Shown in pieces: positions 50,001-61,639 of a DNA stretch of 64,000 nucleotides; position 1 is the first letter of the stretch, and every line of letters begins with the position of its first letter. Both the position numbers and the translations under genes were made by a program. Below the pieces are notes generated by a model. The model ran no database searches. It was not told where the DNA came from and worked only from the letters and a program-made list of their open reading frames with translations. Origin of the DNA: Ananas comosus (lineage: Eukaryota; Streptophyta; Magnoliopsida; Poales; Bromeliaceae). The DNA lies in assembly GCF_001540865.1 (NCBI RefSeq), contig NC_033629.1, forward strand, positions 10,852,733 to 10,916,732, read 5' to 3'.

Positions 50001-51174
50001 TGGTATATATATATATATATGTGCATTAGATATCCCTTTTTAGGTCGTCACAATAAGATTTTACTAAAACAACATCTTAACCACATTGCTGCAACTTAAA
50101 CTGAAAATTCGATACAGAGAGTAGAGGGATTTTCAAATCATTGACCCTTTTCCTAGTTGTAACATCTCTCTGCTAGTAGCAGAAACATATGTAGAACTTC
50201 AATAATAGACACTCGATTTTATCTACATACCTAATTGGTGTGCTTGGAGACCAAAAGTTTTCAGAGTATTTGGCAAAGAATATTCATACTGATCAACAGT
50301 TAAATTTGCATAATTATTTCATCTGTTTGGTATGCAATCCTCATTTGGAGAACAACAGGAGCAAAAAAAAAAAAAAAAAAAAAAAGGAAAAAACCCCAAA
50401 AGGGACTTTTGCTATGAAGACAAAGTTCTGAAGGGATAAAATTTTCTGTTCCTAAATTACTCTGTTAACAATTATGTAATAAAATCTAGAGGTAAATTAT
50501 GCGCTATGAATCCTATGATTCTTATTATACAATTATATATAAAGATGATTAATGTTAGAGTATAACTCCAATAACAAGGTTAAAGTGAATACGAATAGCC
50601 TAACAGCTCTGTTTTGATTTTGAGCTATTCTCATCAGATTATCAGAGTGATTACAAATTTTATTAATAAATGATTCTGAACTTCAAATTTATTTAAAAGT
50701 TTCAGTAAAGACAAGTTCAGGGGTGCTCAAAAATGACCTACTCCTCACGAGGTTCTTCATTTGTTTTTTAATCCAACAATCAAGGAGAGATAACTGCAAA
50801 TGAAGTAAGATATAAGATAACAAGAACCACTAAATTATTCTAAACCAACAAGAGGGATAATAATTGATCATGTAATTTTATCATCCAAACAAGACCCTCC
50901 ATAAACAGATACAGTTAAACTAACAAACAGCAACTAATGAGATCAATAAAGAATAAATGAAGACCTGAGATTTGCATTAGATGGGATTGGAGTTTTGATT
51001 AATACACACTCTCTTTGTTGGTCAATTAAAAGTATTACTACATCACTCCTACCTCCCCTGCTAACAATTAATTTTCGTACCATCTAACACTACTTCAGAT
51101 ATGATATCTTCTACATGATAGATTAATTCTACATGACATACATCAATCCTCCTAAACGTGGTCGGTTACACGCG
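50001..51174. other. GRF 3' flank and AT-rich spacer
   Basis: Contains a 22-bp A run near 50363. The part near 51174 is presumably GRF 3' UTR. No other feature seen. Confidence 0.4.
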
Positions 51175-53883
51175 TCATCTCGACGCGTCACTGCTGCTGC
51201 TGCTGCTCGCACCGCCGCCGCCGCCGCCGCCGGAGTCGACATTGGCAGCAGCAGGATCTGAAATGGAGGCTTGGTGATTACTGTCGGCGACAATGGTGTT
51301 TTCCGGTGGGGTTTGGTCGGCTGCAGCAGCGGTGATATGAGGCTTCTTGATCCGGCCGCGGTGCATGTGGCGCTCGCAGTACTTCTGGTCGGGGATGACG
51401 TCCCGCGAGCACCGCCACTTCTTGCCGTCCGTCCGACGGCACCGCCCCGGCTCGGGCTCCGTGTTATTCCAGAAATCCAAGCACAGGTTTCCCAGTCCTA
51501 TCACTGCTTCCCACAACCGACGACAACAGCCGAAATCAATTCGATTTACACCGCACACATACATACATACATTTAGGGCCTGTTATGCTACTGTAGGAAA
51601 TAGTATTCGTATTTCATACAGAATTTAGACCAAATTAATCTTACTGTGAACATCTCGTTAAAGAGAGGGTTTCTCCTAAAATACTTTCTTCTAACAGCTT
51701 AGACCTACAACAAAATCGGAAGCTTCAAATTGAAGATTCTGAGTTTAGACCTTAAAATTGACACATTTGCTATCCCCTGCAGCTGAAGCTAGGGCTTTTT
51801 ATGGTTGCGAAAAGCGCTGTTACAAACACAAATAATAAACACAATGGGGGCGCAAAGAACCACTAGCCACCTAACTTTTGGCAGGGTTTCATTTGATCCT
51901 TGAAATTTTAAGCTCCAGATTTAAAACACTAAACTTTTGAATATTACATTATTTTAGGTCTGTCTTAGCTTACTGTTTAAAAAAAAAAAAATAAATTATA
52001 GCCAGTATATTCATACACCAAACTGTATTTATCATTTTGCTTAAACTCATATATAATGTTTATGTATATCCAACAATCCTTTATATTGCAGCTAATGAGA
52101 TACACAAGACTTATAGCTAGATTAGGTGCAAGCAATGATTTCTTCTAAATAAAAAACTAGAGAAAAATAATTCAAAAAGAAAAAAAAAATCAGACTTAAA
52201 CAAAACATGACTAAAAGTATAGAAACTGACAATGCAATTTATGGAAAACAAAGGAAAAAAAATATAGTGTAGAGTTATTATATTATCGGAAGTATAAAGT
52301 AGTTAGTGCTTCCGATTTTTTAGCCATTGGATTAAAAATTCTACGGTTAGGATGATAATGGTCTCCCTAGGGTTGAGTAGTGTCCCTAGGGTTGAGTGGT
52401 CCCCATTGATTAATAATATTAATCCAATGGTTAAAAATGATCAAAGAAGTTGATCTAAGGGCTAAAAATTGAAAGCACCAACCACTTTATACTTCCGATA
52501 ATATAGTAGCTCTACTAAAAAAATATATAGGTGAAGCAATAAAGGGGAAAGCGGAAAATAAAATGAAAATAAAAATTGATGGAAACAGTTTCCAACTTGA
52601 CATCATTTCATCCACCGTTCACGTAGCTCTAAAATTCAGACGTGACTAACAGTGGATGAGACCGTCTTGCATTAGAACTAAAAAGGATACTAACCTAAGC
52701 TATGACAGTTCCAAATTTTGATTTTACTGTCCACTTTTAAATTTATTTAATTTGAATAAGTTGACACCAGTAATCTGATTTTAAAATTTAAACTAATTAT
52801 TTATTTTAATAAATTTACAGCTGTAAAAACTACTCCACGAAGCAAATTAACTAAATATGCATGTAAATATAAATGATATATTCAAATTTTTAATTCAAAA
52901 TTTGAAATCAAATATCGTTGACCTATTCGATTCAAATCAAACAGATTAAATTTATTATATTACAATAAATAATTAACTTAAATTGTAAAGTCAAAATATC
53001 ATTGACCGATTCAAATCATTCAGATTAAAAGACTAGATAGCAAAATTAAAATTTTAATAAATTAATAACTATAATTTATGGTTTAGGCAAGTTTTATACG
53101 TATGGGCAGAAATGTCAAAATGCTATGGAGACGGTTTTCAATGTGAGACAATCTCATCCACCGTCCATTATGTGAACTCTATGACACGATGGGCAGTGGA
53201 AAGGACTGAACTGTCTAGAACTTTTTTTTTCTTTCTTTTAAAAAAAATATAGTATGCTATTGCTTCATTCATTAAACTACTGTTGCGGTAGAATTTGTGA
53301 GGAGAGAGAAAAAAAAGAAAAAGGAGAAGGAAGATGAAGGTACGGGAAGGGTAGCGGTGGGGGCCGACGGGGGAGGAGGCGACGCTCTTCCAGATGGGGA
53401 GGATGAGGTGGATGGGGACGGCCACCCCCGTCGCCATGTACTTGTATATCAGCGCCTGCCTCTCCATCTCCTGCAGCTGCCCCACCGTAAACGACGCTCT
53501 CCTCCTATTCCTCCTCCGACGATTCCTCCTCTTCCTTTTATTGCCCTCCTCTCCCTCCTCCTCCTCCTCCTCAGTCTCCTCAATCCCTACCTCCTCGTCG
53601 GGACCAAGTCCTAACGAAAGTATAACAAACATGTAAGAATGATAACAAGCAATTATTATAGTTCCAAATCGAAACTATATAAAAAAAAAGAATTACCTTG
53701 GACCGGAACGGAAGAAGATGGTGAAGGATCTTCCTCGTTTTCTAGTCTTAGTTTTTCTAGGGGTTTTTTTTTTTTTTTTTTTTTTTAGAGGCCGTAGCGG
53801 CCTAGCTAGAGAGGGAGTGAGAGTAGAATCCGCTACCGGCGCCGCCTCCTCCTTCCCCTTTTCGGTCTCTTCTNNNNNNNNNN
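51175..53883 (-). CDS. Growth-regulating factor (QLQ + WRC), start lost in assembly gap
   Basis: Three exons on minus: exon 1 from the N gap to 53697 (open to the gap edge at 53873), exon 2 53610-53344, exon 3 51497-51175; phases match. Exon 1 is Glu/Pro-rich and contains seven Lys codons from an uninterrupted A22 run. Exon 2 has an acidic patch ([13 protein letters not shown]), a basic run ([14 protein letters not shown]) and the QLQ domain ([18 protein letters not shown]), which binds GIF co-activators. Exon 3 has [17 protein letters not shown] and the WRC zinc finger C-x9-C-x10-C-x2-H, which binds DNA. After the finger only about 65 residues follow (Ala/Gly/Ser-rich), so it is a short GRF. 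The usual miR396 target segment (51334-51354) is poorly matched. The family promotes organ growth in the nucleus. The start codon is not visible. Confidence 0.85.
52270..52514. mobile_element. Foldback MITE in the GRF intron
   Basis: Inverted ends TAGAGTTATTATATTATCGG and CGATAATATAGTAGCTCTA, continuing as complementary arms (AAGTATAAAGTAGTTAGTGC / CACCAACCACTTTATACTT). The centre has a duplicated 'ccctagggttgagt'. No target duplication identified. Confidence 0.72.
53231..53285 (-). mobile_element. LINE/SINE 3'-tail remnant in the GRF intron
   Basis: On minus: AATGAATGAAGCAATAGCAT then ACTAT, the tail shared by the LINE fragments at 20483 and 44747. Nothing upstream is recognisable. Confidence 0.35.
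53874..53883. other. Assembly gap (10 N)
   Basis: Ten N bases, a conventional unknown-size gap. It removes the 5' end of the growth-regulating-factor gene. Confidence 0.98.
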
Positions 53884-55936
53884 TGTAACGGTGATATGTG
53901 GCGGGTGGGGATGATGACAGGTGTGCCCCACACGTTTAATGAGAATGGTTGGTGTGATATACACGCCGCTCTGACACCGACCTGTGGGGCCCACGCGGCA
54001 CTTCTCGGTATCAGAGACCCGTCAGGGAGGAGTGTCTCAGAGAGACGGTGGAAAAAGAAAATGCTAGCTGTACAACTTAAAATAAATAAAAAAAGTTAAA
54101 ATAGAGATTTTTTATTTTTTAATTTTTATTTTATATTCGATCAGTAATAATTGATTGAGCCTAAATCATCATTCGAAATATTTAAGTTCAATTATTATTA
54201 TTTGTGTCTGACGTCAATAAATTTATTATATTTTTTTAATTATCTGATGTAAAATTATTAGAATGTCACGTTTTCATATTAATAAGGAGGATGAAATAAT
54301 CAAAATGTTCTTACTTTTTTATAATAAAAAATTTATTTTTAAATATTTTTTGTTATTTTTAAAAAATATTTTTTTTATAATTTATAGTCTATATACGGAA
54401 CAATAGCAAAATCTTGACATGGTGTGGCAAAGTGCATTAACTTAAAATTTGGAGAAGATAAAATATTAATTTTTGAGCGTTAAGAGAAAAGGATAAAAAA
54501 TCAGTATTTATATAAAAAAAATATTTTAGCTCGAAACAAATCTAAAATATGGCAATGATATTATGTTATTTATGTCTCTAACCAATCAAATTTTTGGTTT
54601 GATGCTCTCTATCCCATCCTTAATTATTTTTGACTAATATTATATTTTTTTCTCAAAATGAGGATTTGATTAATTGGAGACACAATGACGTAATGTCACA
54701 ACTACGTAGAAGGCCACTGCTCAAAAAAAATTATATATTTTGCACCCACCATCCTAGTAATTAAATTTTTTTAAAATTTTATATTATAAAAGAATGACAC
54801 GAAATTGATGCAGTAATGATCTTAAATAATAGGGTTTATGCTTTTTCTTGAAATGTATAAATAGCACTACTTCACGAAAAAGGTTCATTTAACGTTGTGT
54901 CGTTGTTTTGAAATGTTAATAGTTTCGTCGTATCTAATGTGTCGCATCTTAATGTCACAAATTCAAAGAAAAACATAAATAAAAGCAATTTAAATTTAAA
55001 TTATTTCTGATATAGTAGGTTACATCAATTTTAATAAAGTTTTGCTTATTCATATTGATATATCTTTGAAGTTCAGTTGATGTTGACATTATTTATTTTA
55101 AACGAAGAGCTTAGTGGCATGTCATTGGCTTAACGCTAATAATTTTAAAAACTGCAAAACAGAAAATATGCCAAGATTATACTGGAGATCAGGAACTAAT
55201 AAAGTTTAAAGATTAAAAGAAAAAAAAGACCATGATCAAATGAAATATCATGTAGAAGTTGGGGACCATTAGTGCAGTTAACCAAAATAAATAAAATAGA
55301 GTCTAGATTTGAACCTTAATTTCAGACCTGAGCATAATTTTGTCCGACTCAGATTTCATTCTAAATAATAGTAGATGAAAATAAAATTTAGACTAAAAAT
55401 ATATTTTCAATTGAAGATTCGAGATGAATTCGATGTGTGCCCTAAACTAAGAGTATGTTTTGCTGGGACCTATATTGGTCACTCATCTTTTCTCATCTGA
55501 CATATGACTCGAACTTGCGACCATTAACAGAAGTGGGACAGAAAAGGGTAGGATTAGGGACGGATCTTTTTCAATACTAAACATGTAGCTGTATAATGAG
55601 TCCACTATAATATTTCAGAAACATAAAAAAGTTGATATTTCGATTTTTTTAACAATTGGATCAACTCTTTGATCATTTATAATTTTCAAATTAATATTAA
55701 TGCCCTAGAGGGACCACTAAATTCTAATAAAGAAATCACTATCATTTCAACCCTATAATTCTTAATCTAAAAGCTAAAAAAATCAAAAACATCAAATTCT
55801 TTAAATTTTCGTAAGTATAGTAGTTCCACACCTATATATATAGTTATGTAAATATAAATTTACTGATAACATAATTTGTATTCTTTGATATTTTTTCTAT
55901 CTGCTCTCAAAAATAGTTATAACAGTCATACCCTAA
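53884..55936. other. GRF upstream region and AT-rich spacer
   Basis: 53884-54060 is GC-richer and probably GRF 5' UTR/promoter. The rest is AT-rich. A decayed foldback resembling 52270-52514 may lie at about 55580-55835. No gene. Confidence 0.4.
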
Positions 55937-56741
55937 GGCTATGTTTGGTTCAAAGGATAAAGGAAGAATAAGAAATTTATTCCTCTTATTCTTCCAAACG
56001 GTATCAAATAACGTCAAGAACTACTATTCTCCTCTTAACGGGTTATTCCGGAATAACCCGTTAAGAGGGGAGAATAGTAGTTCCACCTATTGGGTGGAAC
56101 AAGCTATTCTCTACCTTATTCCTCTACTAATTAAATTATAAATAATTATAAATTATAATTAATTAATGCATTTAAATTTTTTAATAATTGACTAATTAAT
56201 TATTTAAGTTATTAAATTAATAAATATTTAAATAATAATCTATTTATAATTTATTATTATTTATCTAATTAAATAGTTAGCCATATATTCAATTATTTAC
56301 TAATATTTATATTATTTAAATAATTAGTATTTTACTTTATATAATTAATATATTAACTAAAAAAATAAATGATTAAATAATTAATTCTATTAACATGTTG
56401 ACTTATTTTTTTATAGTTATTTACTAATTAATGTCATCTTTGTCATCTCGTAATTTTAATTAATTTATAATGTAATTTTGATTAATTTATTTATTAACTT
56501 ATTAAAATATTATTTACTAATACTTAGGTGCTTAATATTTAGATAAATTAGTTTTATTTTCAATCATAATTACTCTTATCCCTCCTATTCCAACCCAATC
56601 AACCAAACATAATTTTTCTTATTCCTCTAAATATCTCGATTCTCGTCTAAACACAAAATTGAACTAATTCCTACCTATCACAAAAGTTACACCTATTCCA
56701 AGAATAAACAAAAATTGGTTGTTCTCGAACCAAACGGTACC
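55937..56741. mobile_element. PIF/Harbinger-type nonautonomous element, 805 bp
   Basis: Ends GGCTATGTTTGGTTC and GAACCAAACGGTACC with TAA duplication (55934-55936, 56742-56744). It includes a 64-bp near-perfect palindrome at 56019-56082, then an AT-rich core of 'aattaatta' type like the element at 3032-3807. Confidence 0.82.
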
Positions 56742-56999
56742 TAAAATCATAAAAAGTCAATAATTTTACCCTATTTCTCCAAATAGTTTCTCATTCACAT
56801 CACATATATTGTCCTTCTAGAATATAATTAACCCTACCCGCCCAGGGCCAATTTGAAAATCCAAAACCTCTTCTCCAAGCAAAAAAAAAAAAAAAAAACA
56901 ATCCCACCAACCACAATCCTTCTCAATCTGTAAATACTCACAAATTCATGAATCATCTCCATTCCCGAAGAGAGAATTTATGTAAAGAAAAGAAAAATA

Positions 57000-57507
57000 C
57001 ACTACAATAAAAACGGTCTATAGCGATATTTTTAAATATAGGTACATATCAAAAAAGTGCTGCTAGCTAAAATTACCAACACTTTTAAAAAGTGTTGCTA
57101 TATGTGGGGTCGCCAGGTATTTAGTGACAGTTAAAAAGTGTCGCTATAACCTAAAAGAGCGCTGCTAATTTACCAACACTTATTTAAGCATTTAGCAACC
57201 GCCGAAACTCTATCTCGTTAGCTGCGGTGGCGGAGAAGGACGACAGGAAAGGCTCTTCATCTAGAATTTCAGTGGATTGAGTGAAGAGAGAAGAAAAGAT
57301 AGTAAATAATTTTTCTTTTTTTTTCTATTTGTAATCGGGCCAAATGGACTAGGTGTGGTGAGTTGAGTAGAGTAATCTTTTATTTTTGGTTGGATTGGGC
57401 TTTATATTTAGGTATTAGTAGATATTTTTTTAAGTTTTAGGATAAATGGGACACTTACTCAAAAGTGTCCCAAACATGTGTCCCTATAATCTAATTCTGT
57501 TGTAGTG
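57000..57507. mobile_element. CACTA (EnSpm) nonautonomous element, 508 bp
   Basis: Starts CACTACAATAAAAACGG and ends AATTCTGTTGTAGTG, flanked by the 3-bp duplication ATA (56997-56999, 57508-57510). Subterminal repeats 'aaaaagtgttgctat', 'aaaagtgtcgctat' and 'agagcgctgctaa' are typical transposase-binding repeats. It ends 18 bp before the GST pseudogene ATG. Confidence 0.88.
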
Positions 57508-58210
57508 ATATAGTCAAAAAATAAAATGGCATCGAGAGATAAAGAAAGTGTAATGTTTTTTGGGTGCACCATCAAGCCTTTTCTCCATGGGGGTCAAATT
57601 GCACTGAACCTGAAGAATGTGGCTTACGAATTCGTCGATGAGGCGGCCGGAGAGCAGAGTGAGCTTCTTGTTCGCTCGAACCCCGTGTATAAGTTGATCC
57701 CGGTGCTCATTCACAACTACAGGCCGATCTGCGAGTCGATTATGATCGTCAGAGTACATCAATGAGGTTTGGGTCACTGGCACAGAGTCGAGCTCGATTC
57801 TCCCCTTCGATCCCTATGATTGTGCCTCTGCACGGTTTTGGGCCTCGTACATTGATGACAAGGTAGCGCTTAAGTTTTATTCCAAGCACCGATAACTTAG
57901 CTAGTATATTTTATATAATTTTTGTAACTATAAATTAATTAAAGTAACTAATTCGCTTAAATTTAAGTCAAAATACTATTGACGGAATCAAATCAAACAA
58001 GCTAAACTATTTGCTAATAACATTAAAAATTTAAAAGAGTTAGATAATTAATTCGATTTGGTCTATAGTTTATACAAGTTATGCACATTTTTATCTCAAT
58101 AAAATCCCTTTAATCTTAGGACGAGCCGACTGGTACCATATATTAATTTTTTTTTTTTACTTTCTTATTAATTATCCACATATGAAACTATTCATATGCA
58201 AAATTTTTTT

Positions 58211-58338
58211 TTTGATAGATAGGTAGCACGCTATTCACTTCGTTTATTTCATTTAGAAATAAACTTAGCTGGAAATGTGAATCAACTAGGATTTGAACTT
58301 GGGACCTCAAGTATCAACCATCAAGTCCTTTCACTCCA
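58211..58338 (-). mobile_element. SINE copy (unit 1)
   Basis: On minus: AAAGGACTTGATGGTTGATA, then GAGGTCCCAAGTTCAAATCC, CTAGTTGATTCACATTTCC and the tail GTGAATAGCGTGCTACC before an A-rich end. Same family as 16351-16481, with a longer 3' tail. Confidence 0.65.
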
Positions 58339-58848
58339 ACAAAATTAGGTTATGGGACACTTTTATATGAGCGTTCCATTTATGCTAAATTTTTTTAAAA
58401 AAATCTACTAAGTTTTAAATATAAAGCGGAATCCAACCAAAAATAAAAATTTCTCTACTCAACCAACCATACCAAACCCACTCGGCCCGATTACAAAATA
58501 AATAAATAAATAAATAAAATAAAAATAATCACCATCTTCTCTTCTCCTCTTCCGCTGCCGTAACCGACGAGATAGGCTTTCAACAAATGGAGTTCGGCCG
58601 CGAGGATTTCGCAGGGACCGTAGAGAGCTACGATCGCTACGTATTTCTCCACCACAAGTTGCTGGAGGAGGGGTGCCAAATATTAAGATGGCCCTNTGGT
58701 CTATAGTTTATACAAGTTATGCACATTTTTATCTCAATAAAATCCCTTTAATCTTAGGACGAGCCGACTGGTACCATATATTAATTTTTTTTTTACTTTC
58801 TTATTAATTATCCACGTATGAAACTATTCATATGCAAATTTATTTTTT

Positions 58849-58969
58849 TTTGATAGATAGGTAGCGTGCTATTCACTTCGTTTATTTCATTTAGAAATAA
58901 ACTTAGCTGGAAATGTGAATCAACTAGGATTTGAACTTGGGACCTCAAGTACCAACCGTCAAGTCCTTT
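58849..58969 (-). mobile_element. SINE copy (unit 2 of the duplication)
   Basis: Counterpart of 58211-58338 within the second unit, near-identical. Its 5' end abuts the CACTA-like terminus at 58970. Confidence 0.65.
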
Positions 58970-59146
58970 CACTACAACAAAATTAGGTTATGGGACACTT
59001 TTATATGAGCATTCCATTTATGCTAAATTTTTTTTAAAAAATCTACTAAGCCTTAAATATAAAGCCGAATCCAACCAAACATAAAAATTTCTCTACTCAA
59101 CCAACCACACCGAGCCCACTCGGCCCGATTACAAAAAAAAAAAAAG

Positions 59147-59183
<37 letters not shown>

Positions 59184-59471
59184 CACCATCTTCTCTTCTC
59201 CTCTTCCGCTGCCGTAACCGACGAGATAGGGTTTCAACAAATGGAGTTCGGCCACGAGGATTTCGCAGGGACCGTAGAGAGCTACGATCGCTACGTATTT
59301 CTCCACCACAAGTTGCTGGAGGAGGGGTGCCAAATATTAAGATGGCCCTATCTATAGCGACGCAACATATAGCAACAATTTTAAAAATGCCTGTAATTTA
59401 GCCAGCGGCATTTTTTTTTATCCGTACCGATATTTAAAAGTATCATTATATACCTTTTTTATTATAATATT
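58970..59471 (-). mobile_element. CACTA element copy, inverted, degenerate
   Basis: Starts CACTACAACAAAATTAGG and ends TTTTTTATTATAATATT; read in reverse it matches 57000-57507 throughout (e.g. 'gccgctggctaaattac', 'ttgctatatgttgcgtcgc'). Half of it is present again in duplication unit 1. Confidence 0.7.
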
Positions 59472-59759
59472 TGCCACTTGCTCTAGAGACGATCGGCTCA
59501 CATGCAAATTTTTAACAAATGAAACGTGATTTTATTTTTTATTTTTTATTTTTTATTTTTTTTTTATAACAGTTGCCTCCTGTGCTTCGGATCATTGTGG
59601 GACACAACCAAGAGACCAAGAAGCAGTAGGACAGATAATATCCATCCTTCAGCTTCTCCAAGAAGCACTTAAAAACAAGGGGGAAGCACTTTTCCGGAGG
59701 GAACGACAAAATTGGCTACCTCGACGTTGCATCAGAGAGTTAATTTTCTGGGGTGATAA

Positions 59760-60027
59760 GGGGTATTTGGTTCGGTGTAAAACAAATTGTAGAATTATTT
59801 TCGATATAAAAAATATTTTTTTATTTGTTTAATTTGATATAAAAATATTTTTTTAGAAAAGTATTTTTATTGATTGAAAAAAAATTTCACCGTATAAAAA
59901 AAACATAAATTTTTTTCCTTCTAACTAAATAAATATTGATAAAAAATTATTTTTTTTCTATAAATCAAATACTATAAAATATATATATATATTTTTTTGA
60001 TTTTACGTTGAGCCAAACGGACCACCC
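59760..60027. mobile_element. PIF/Harbinger-type MITE inside GST exon 2
   Basis: 268 bp, ends GGGGTATTTGGTTCGGTG and GAGCCAAACGGACCACCC, TAA duplication at 59757-59759 and 60028-60030. AT-rich arms form a foldback. Confidence 0.82.
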
Positions 60028-60384
60028 TAAACAGCAAATGTAGCCAAAAATATAAGCAGGTCTCAAAAATAAAAATTGCAATTAAGAAAATTCTATATAT
60101 ACCACACGCGAAAGTTGTTAAAAATAGTTATGTAATGTTATCTTCTTTTTTTTTTTCCTAATAAAGCACTAAGATAATATTTCGAGTTGAGCCAATAAAT
60201 TAGAAAGTTTTGATCTATTTATGCGCATAATCTAGGGGTGCTTTAAGAGATATCCAAAGTATTAATAATTTCTTAATTAGAGACAATATATAATCCTAAT
60301 AAGCATCTAAGTTCAACTATGCATGAAGGCGGTATAACTGCTAGTCACAAAAAAATAAATTAATGAAAAAACTTACTATTTTAA

Positions 60385-60791
60385 GGGCATATTTGGTTCA
60401 TGATTAGAATAGAAATGAGAAATAAAATTGGATTGCTTTGGAATGAAAAATGAAATGGCAAATCATCCAAAAATATTTGCTTTATTATTGGAATGAAAAT
60501 CGGAATGAAAATTTAAAATTTAAAATTTTTGAGAGAGAATTTTGATTAAGAGTGAGGAAATGATGAAGGAAGAGGAGTTAGGTGTTGATGAAAGAGGATT
60601 TTGAATAGTTTATTTTAAAATGAGCCAATCTGGAATTCAATGCCGGATTGGATCATAAATGGATTTGGCGATCCCCATTCCGGAGTAGAATGGAAATCGG
60701 AATCCGATTCCTATAAAACAAACGGTAATTATCAGAATCAATGAATTTCATTCCGATTTCATAGTCTAAAATAGGTGAACCAAACATACCC
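60385..60791. mobile_element. PIF/Harbinger-type MITE
   Basis: 407 bp, ends GGGCATATTTGGTTCATG and GGTGAACCAAACATACCC, TAA on both sides (60382-60384, 60792-60794). Repeated 'ggaatgaaaatcgg' / 'ccgatttcat' motifs pair internally. Confidence 0.85.
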
Positions 60792-61344
60792 TAAGTTCAA
60801 ATTTTCTCTTAAACATTGTAGATTTTTTAAAACTACTCTAACAAACCATGCATTATCTATTTACTATATACTAAAATAGAACTCTTAGTGTAAAACTGGC
60901 ACGTAACTTTCTATATGCTTGTCACGTGTTAAACTGAAATATAGAATAACAATTTAGTAAATAAATTAGGAAACACTATTAAATCAAATTAAATTACTAT
61001 TAAACACTATTAAAATAATTATATATACAATTAACTATAATTTTATTAGAAAACACTATTAAACACTATTAAATTAAATTTGGCTATCAATTAGATGGTT
61101 AAAAATAGAATTTTATTAGGAAACACTATTAAATCAAATTATACCAATTAAGTATAATTATAAATACAATTAAATAGAATTTTATTAGGAAACACTATTA
61201 AACACTATTAAATCAAATTATAATCATATACAGAACTAACTAGAATTTTAATTAATCAAATTAAATGTTTATCATACATCTTTTTATATACTTGCCACAT
61301 GTCAACCTCAAATATAGCAATTTAGTAAATAGATTAAGAAACAN

Positions 61345-61639
61345 CGGTTTGATTCGGAATTATCACAAATTATCACAAAGGATTATTTTAAGATCAATTA
61401 ACATATATATTAATATTAAATATTGAGACCTATCTAACGGTATTAGATAGAATAGAGTTGAGGAAAAAGCATATAGGGATATGCTTCTGCGTTCTCCAGT
61501 GGGACCGCAGAAAATATGTTGTAACCGACTCATCGCGATATGCGGAACGCAATATTAGTTACGGAAACAAATAGGGTATTTTTCCAACGTATTTTCTCAC
61601 CGCACGTAACGCAATTTCCTCAAAATCCCAAACGAAGCC
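61345..61639. mobile_element. PIF/Harbinger MITE in the array, copy 1 (left end at an N)
   Basis: The right end CCCAAACGAAGCC is intact with TAA after it. The left part CGGTTTGATTCGGAATTATC starts right after the N at 61344, so the terminal GGCTT is missing. It shares its body with 63356-63586 but has about 75 bp more on the left. Confidence 0.65.

Larger units (their letters stand above)
58059..59349 (+). repeat. Tandem duplication of about 640 bp (58059-58695, 58697-59349)
   Basis: Both units start TGGTCTATAGTTTATACAAG and end CCAAATATTAAGATGGCCCT, with few differences. The clearest is an AAAT repeat in unit 1 against a long poly-A tract (about 59133-59178) in unit 2. A single N (58696) lies exactly at the joint, so an assembly artefact is possible. 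Confidence 0.85.
57526..59756 (+). pseudogene. Tau-class glutathione S-transferase pseudogene
   Basis: Exon 1 57526-57862 reads MASRDKESVMFFGCTIKPFL, then IALNLKNVAYEFVDEAAGEQ and SELLVRSNPVYKLIPVLIHN, the thioredoxin-fold half of a tau GST. The catalytic Ser of the usual SPF is Lys here (IKPF). A one-base shift after CESIMIV moves the rest ([20 protein letters not shown] ... ASYIDDK) to another frame. Exon 2 at 59573-59756 reads LPPVLRIIVGHNQET, then EAVGQIISILQLLQEALKNK and, in another frame again, HFSGGNDKIGYLDVAS. So there are at least two further shifts, and a PIF element truncates it at 59760. The intron is swollen to 1.7 kb by a CACTA copy, SINEs and a tandem duplication. Live family members conjugate glutathione to xenobiotics in the cytosol; this copy is dead. 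Confidence 0.82.

Noticed and set aside
53168..53343. Continuation of the QLQ frame past 53344
   Set aside because: The frame after 53344 is hydrophobic junk; a donor (C/GTACCT) and matching phase with the WRC exon show it is intron.
58491..59333. Repeated 'MAPLLQQLVVEKYVAIVALYG' open frames on minus strand
   Set aside because: Two copies of one stretch inside the duplicated CACTA-related intron insert; no family resemblance and it begins at the element, not at a gene.
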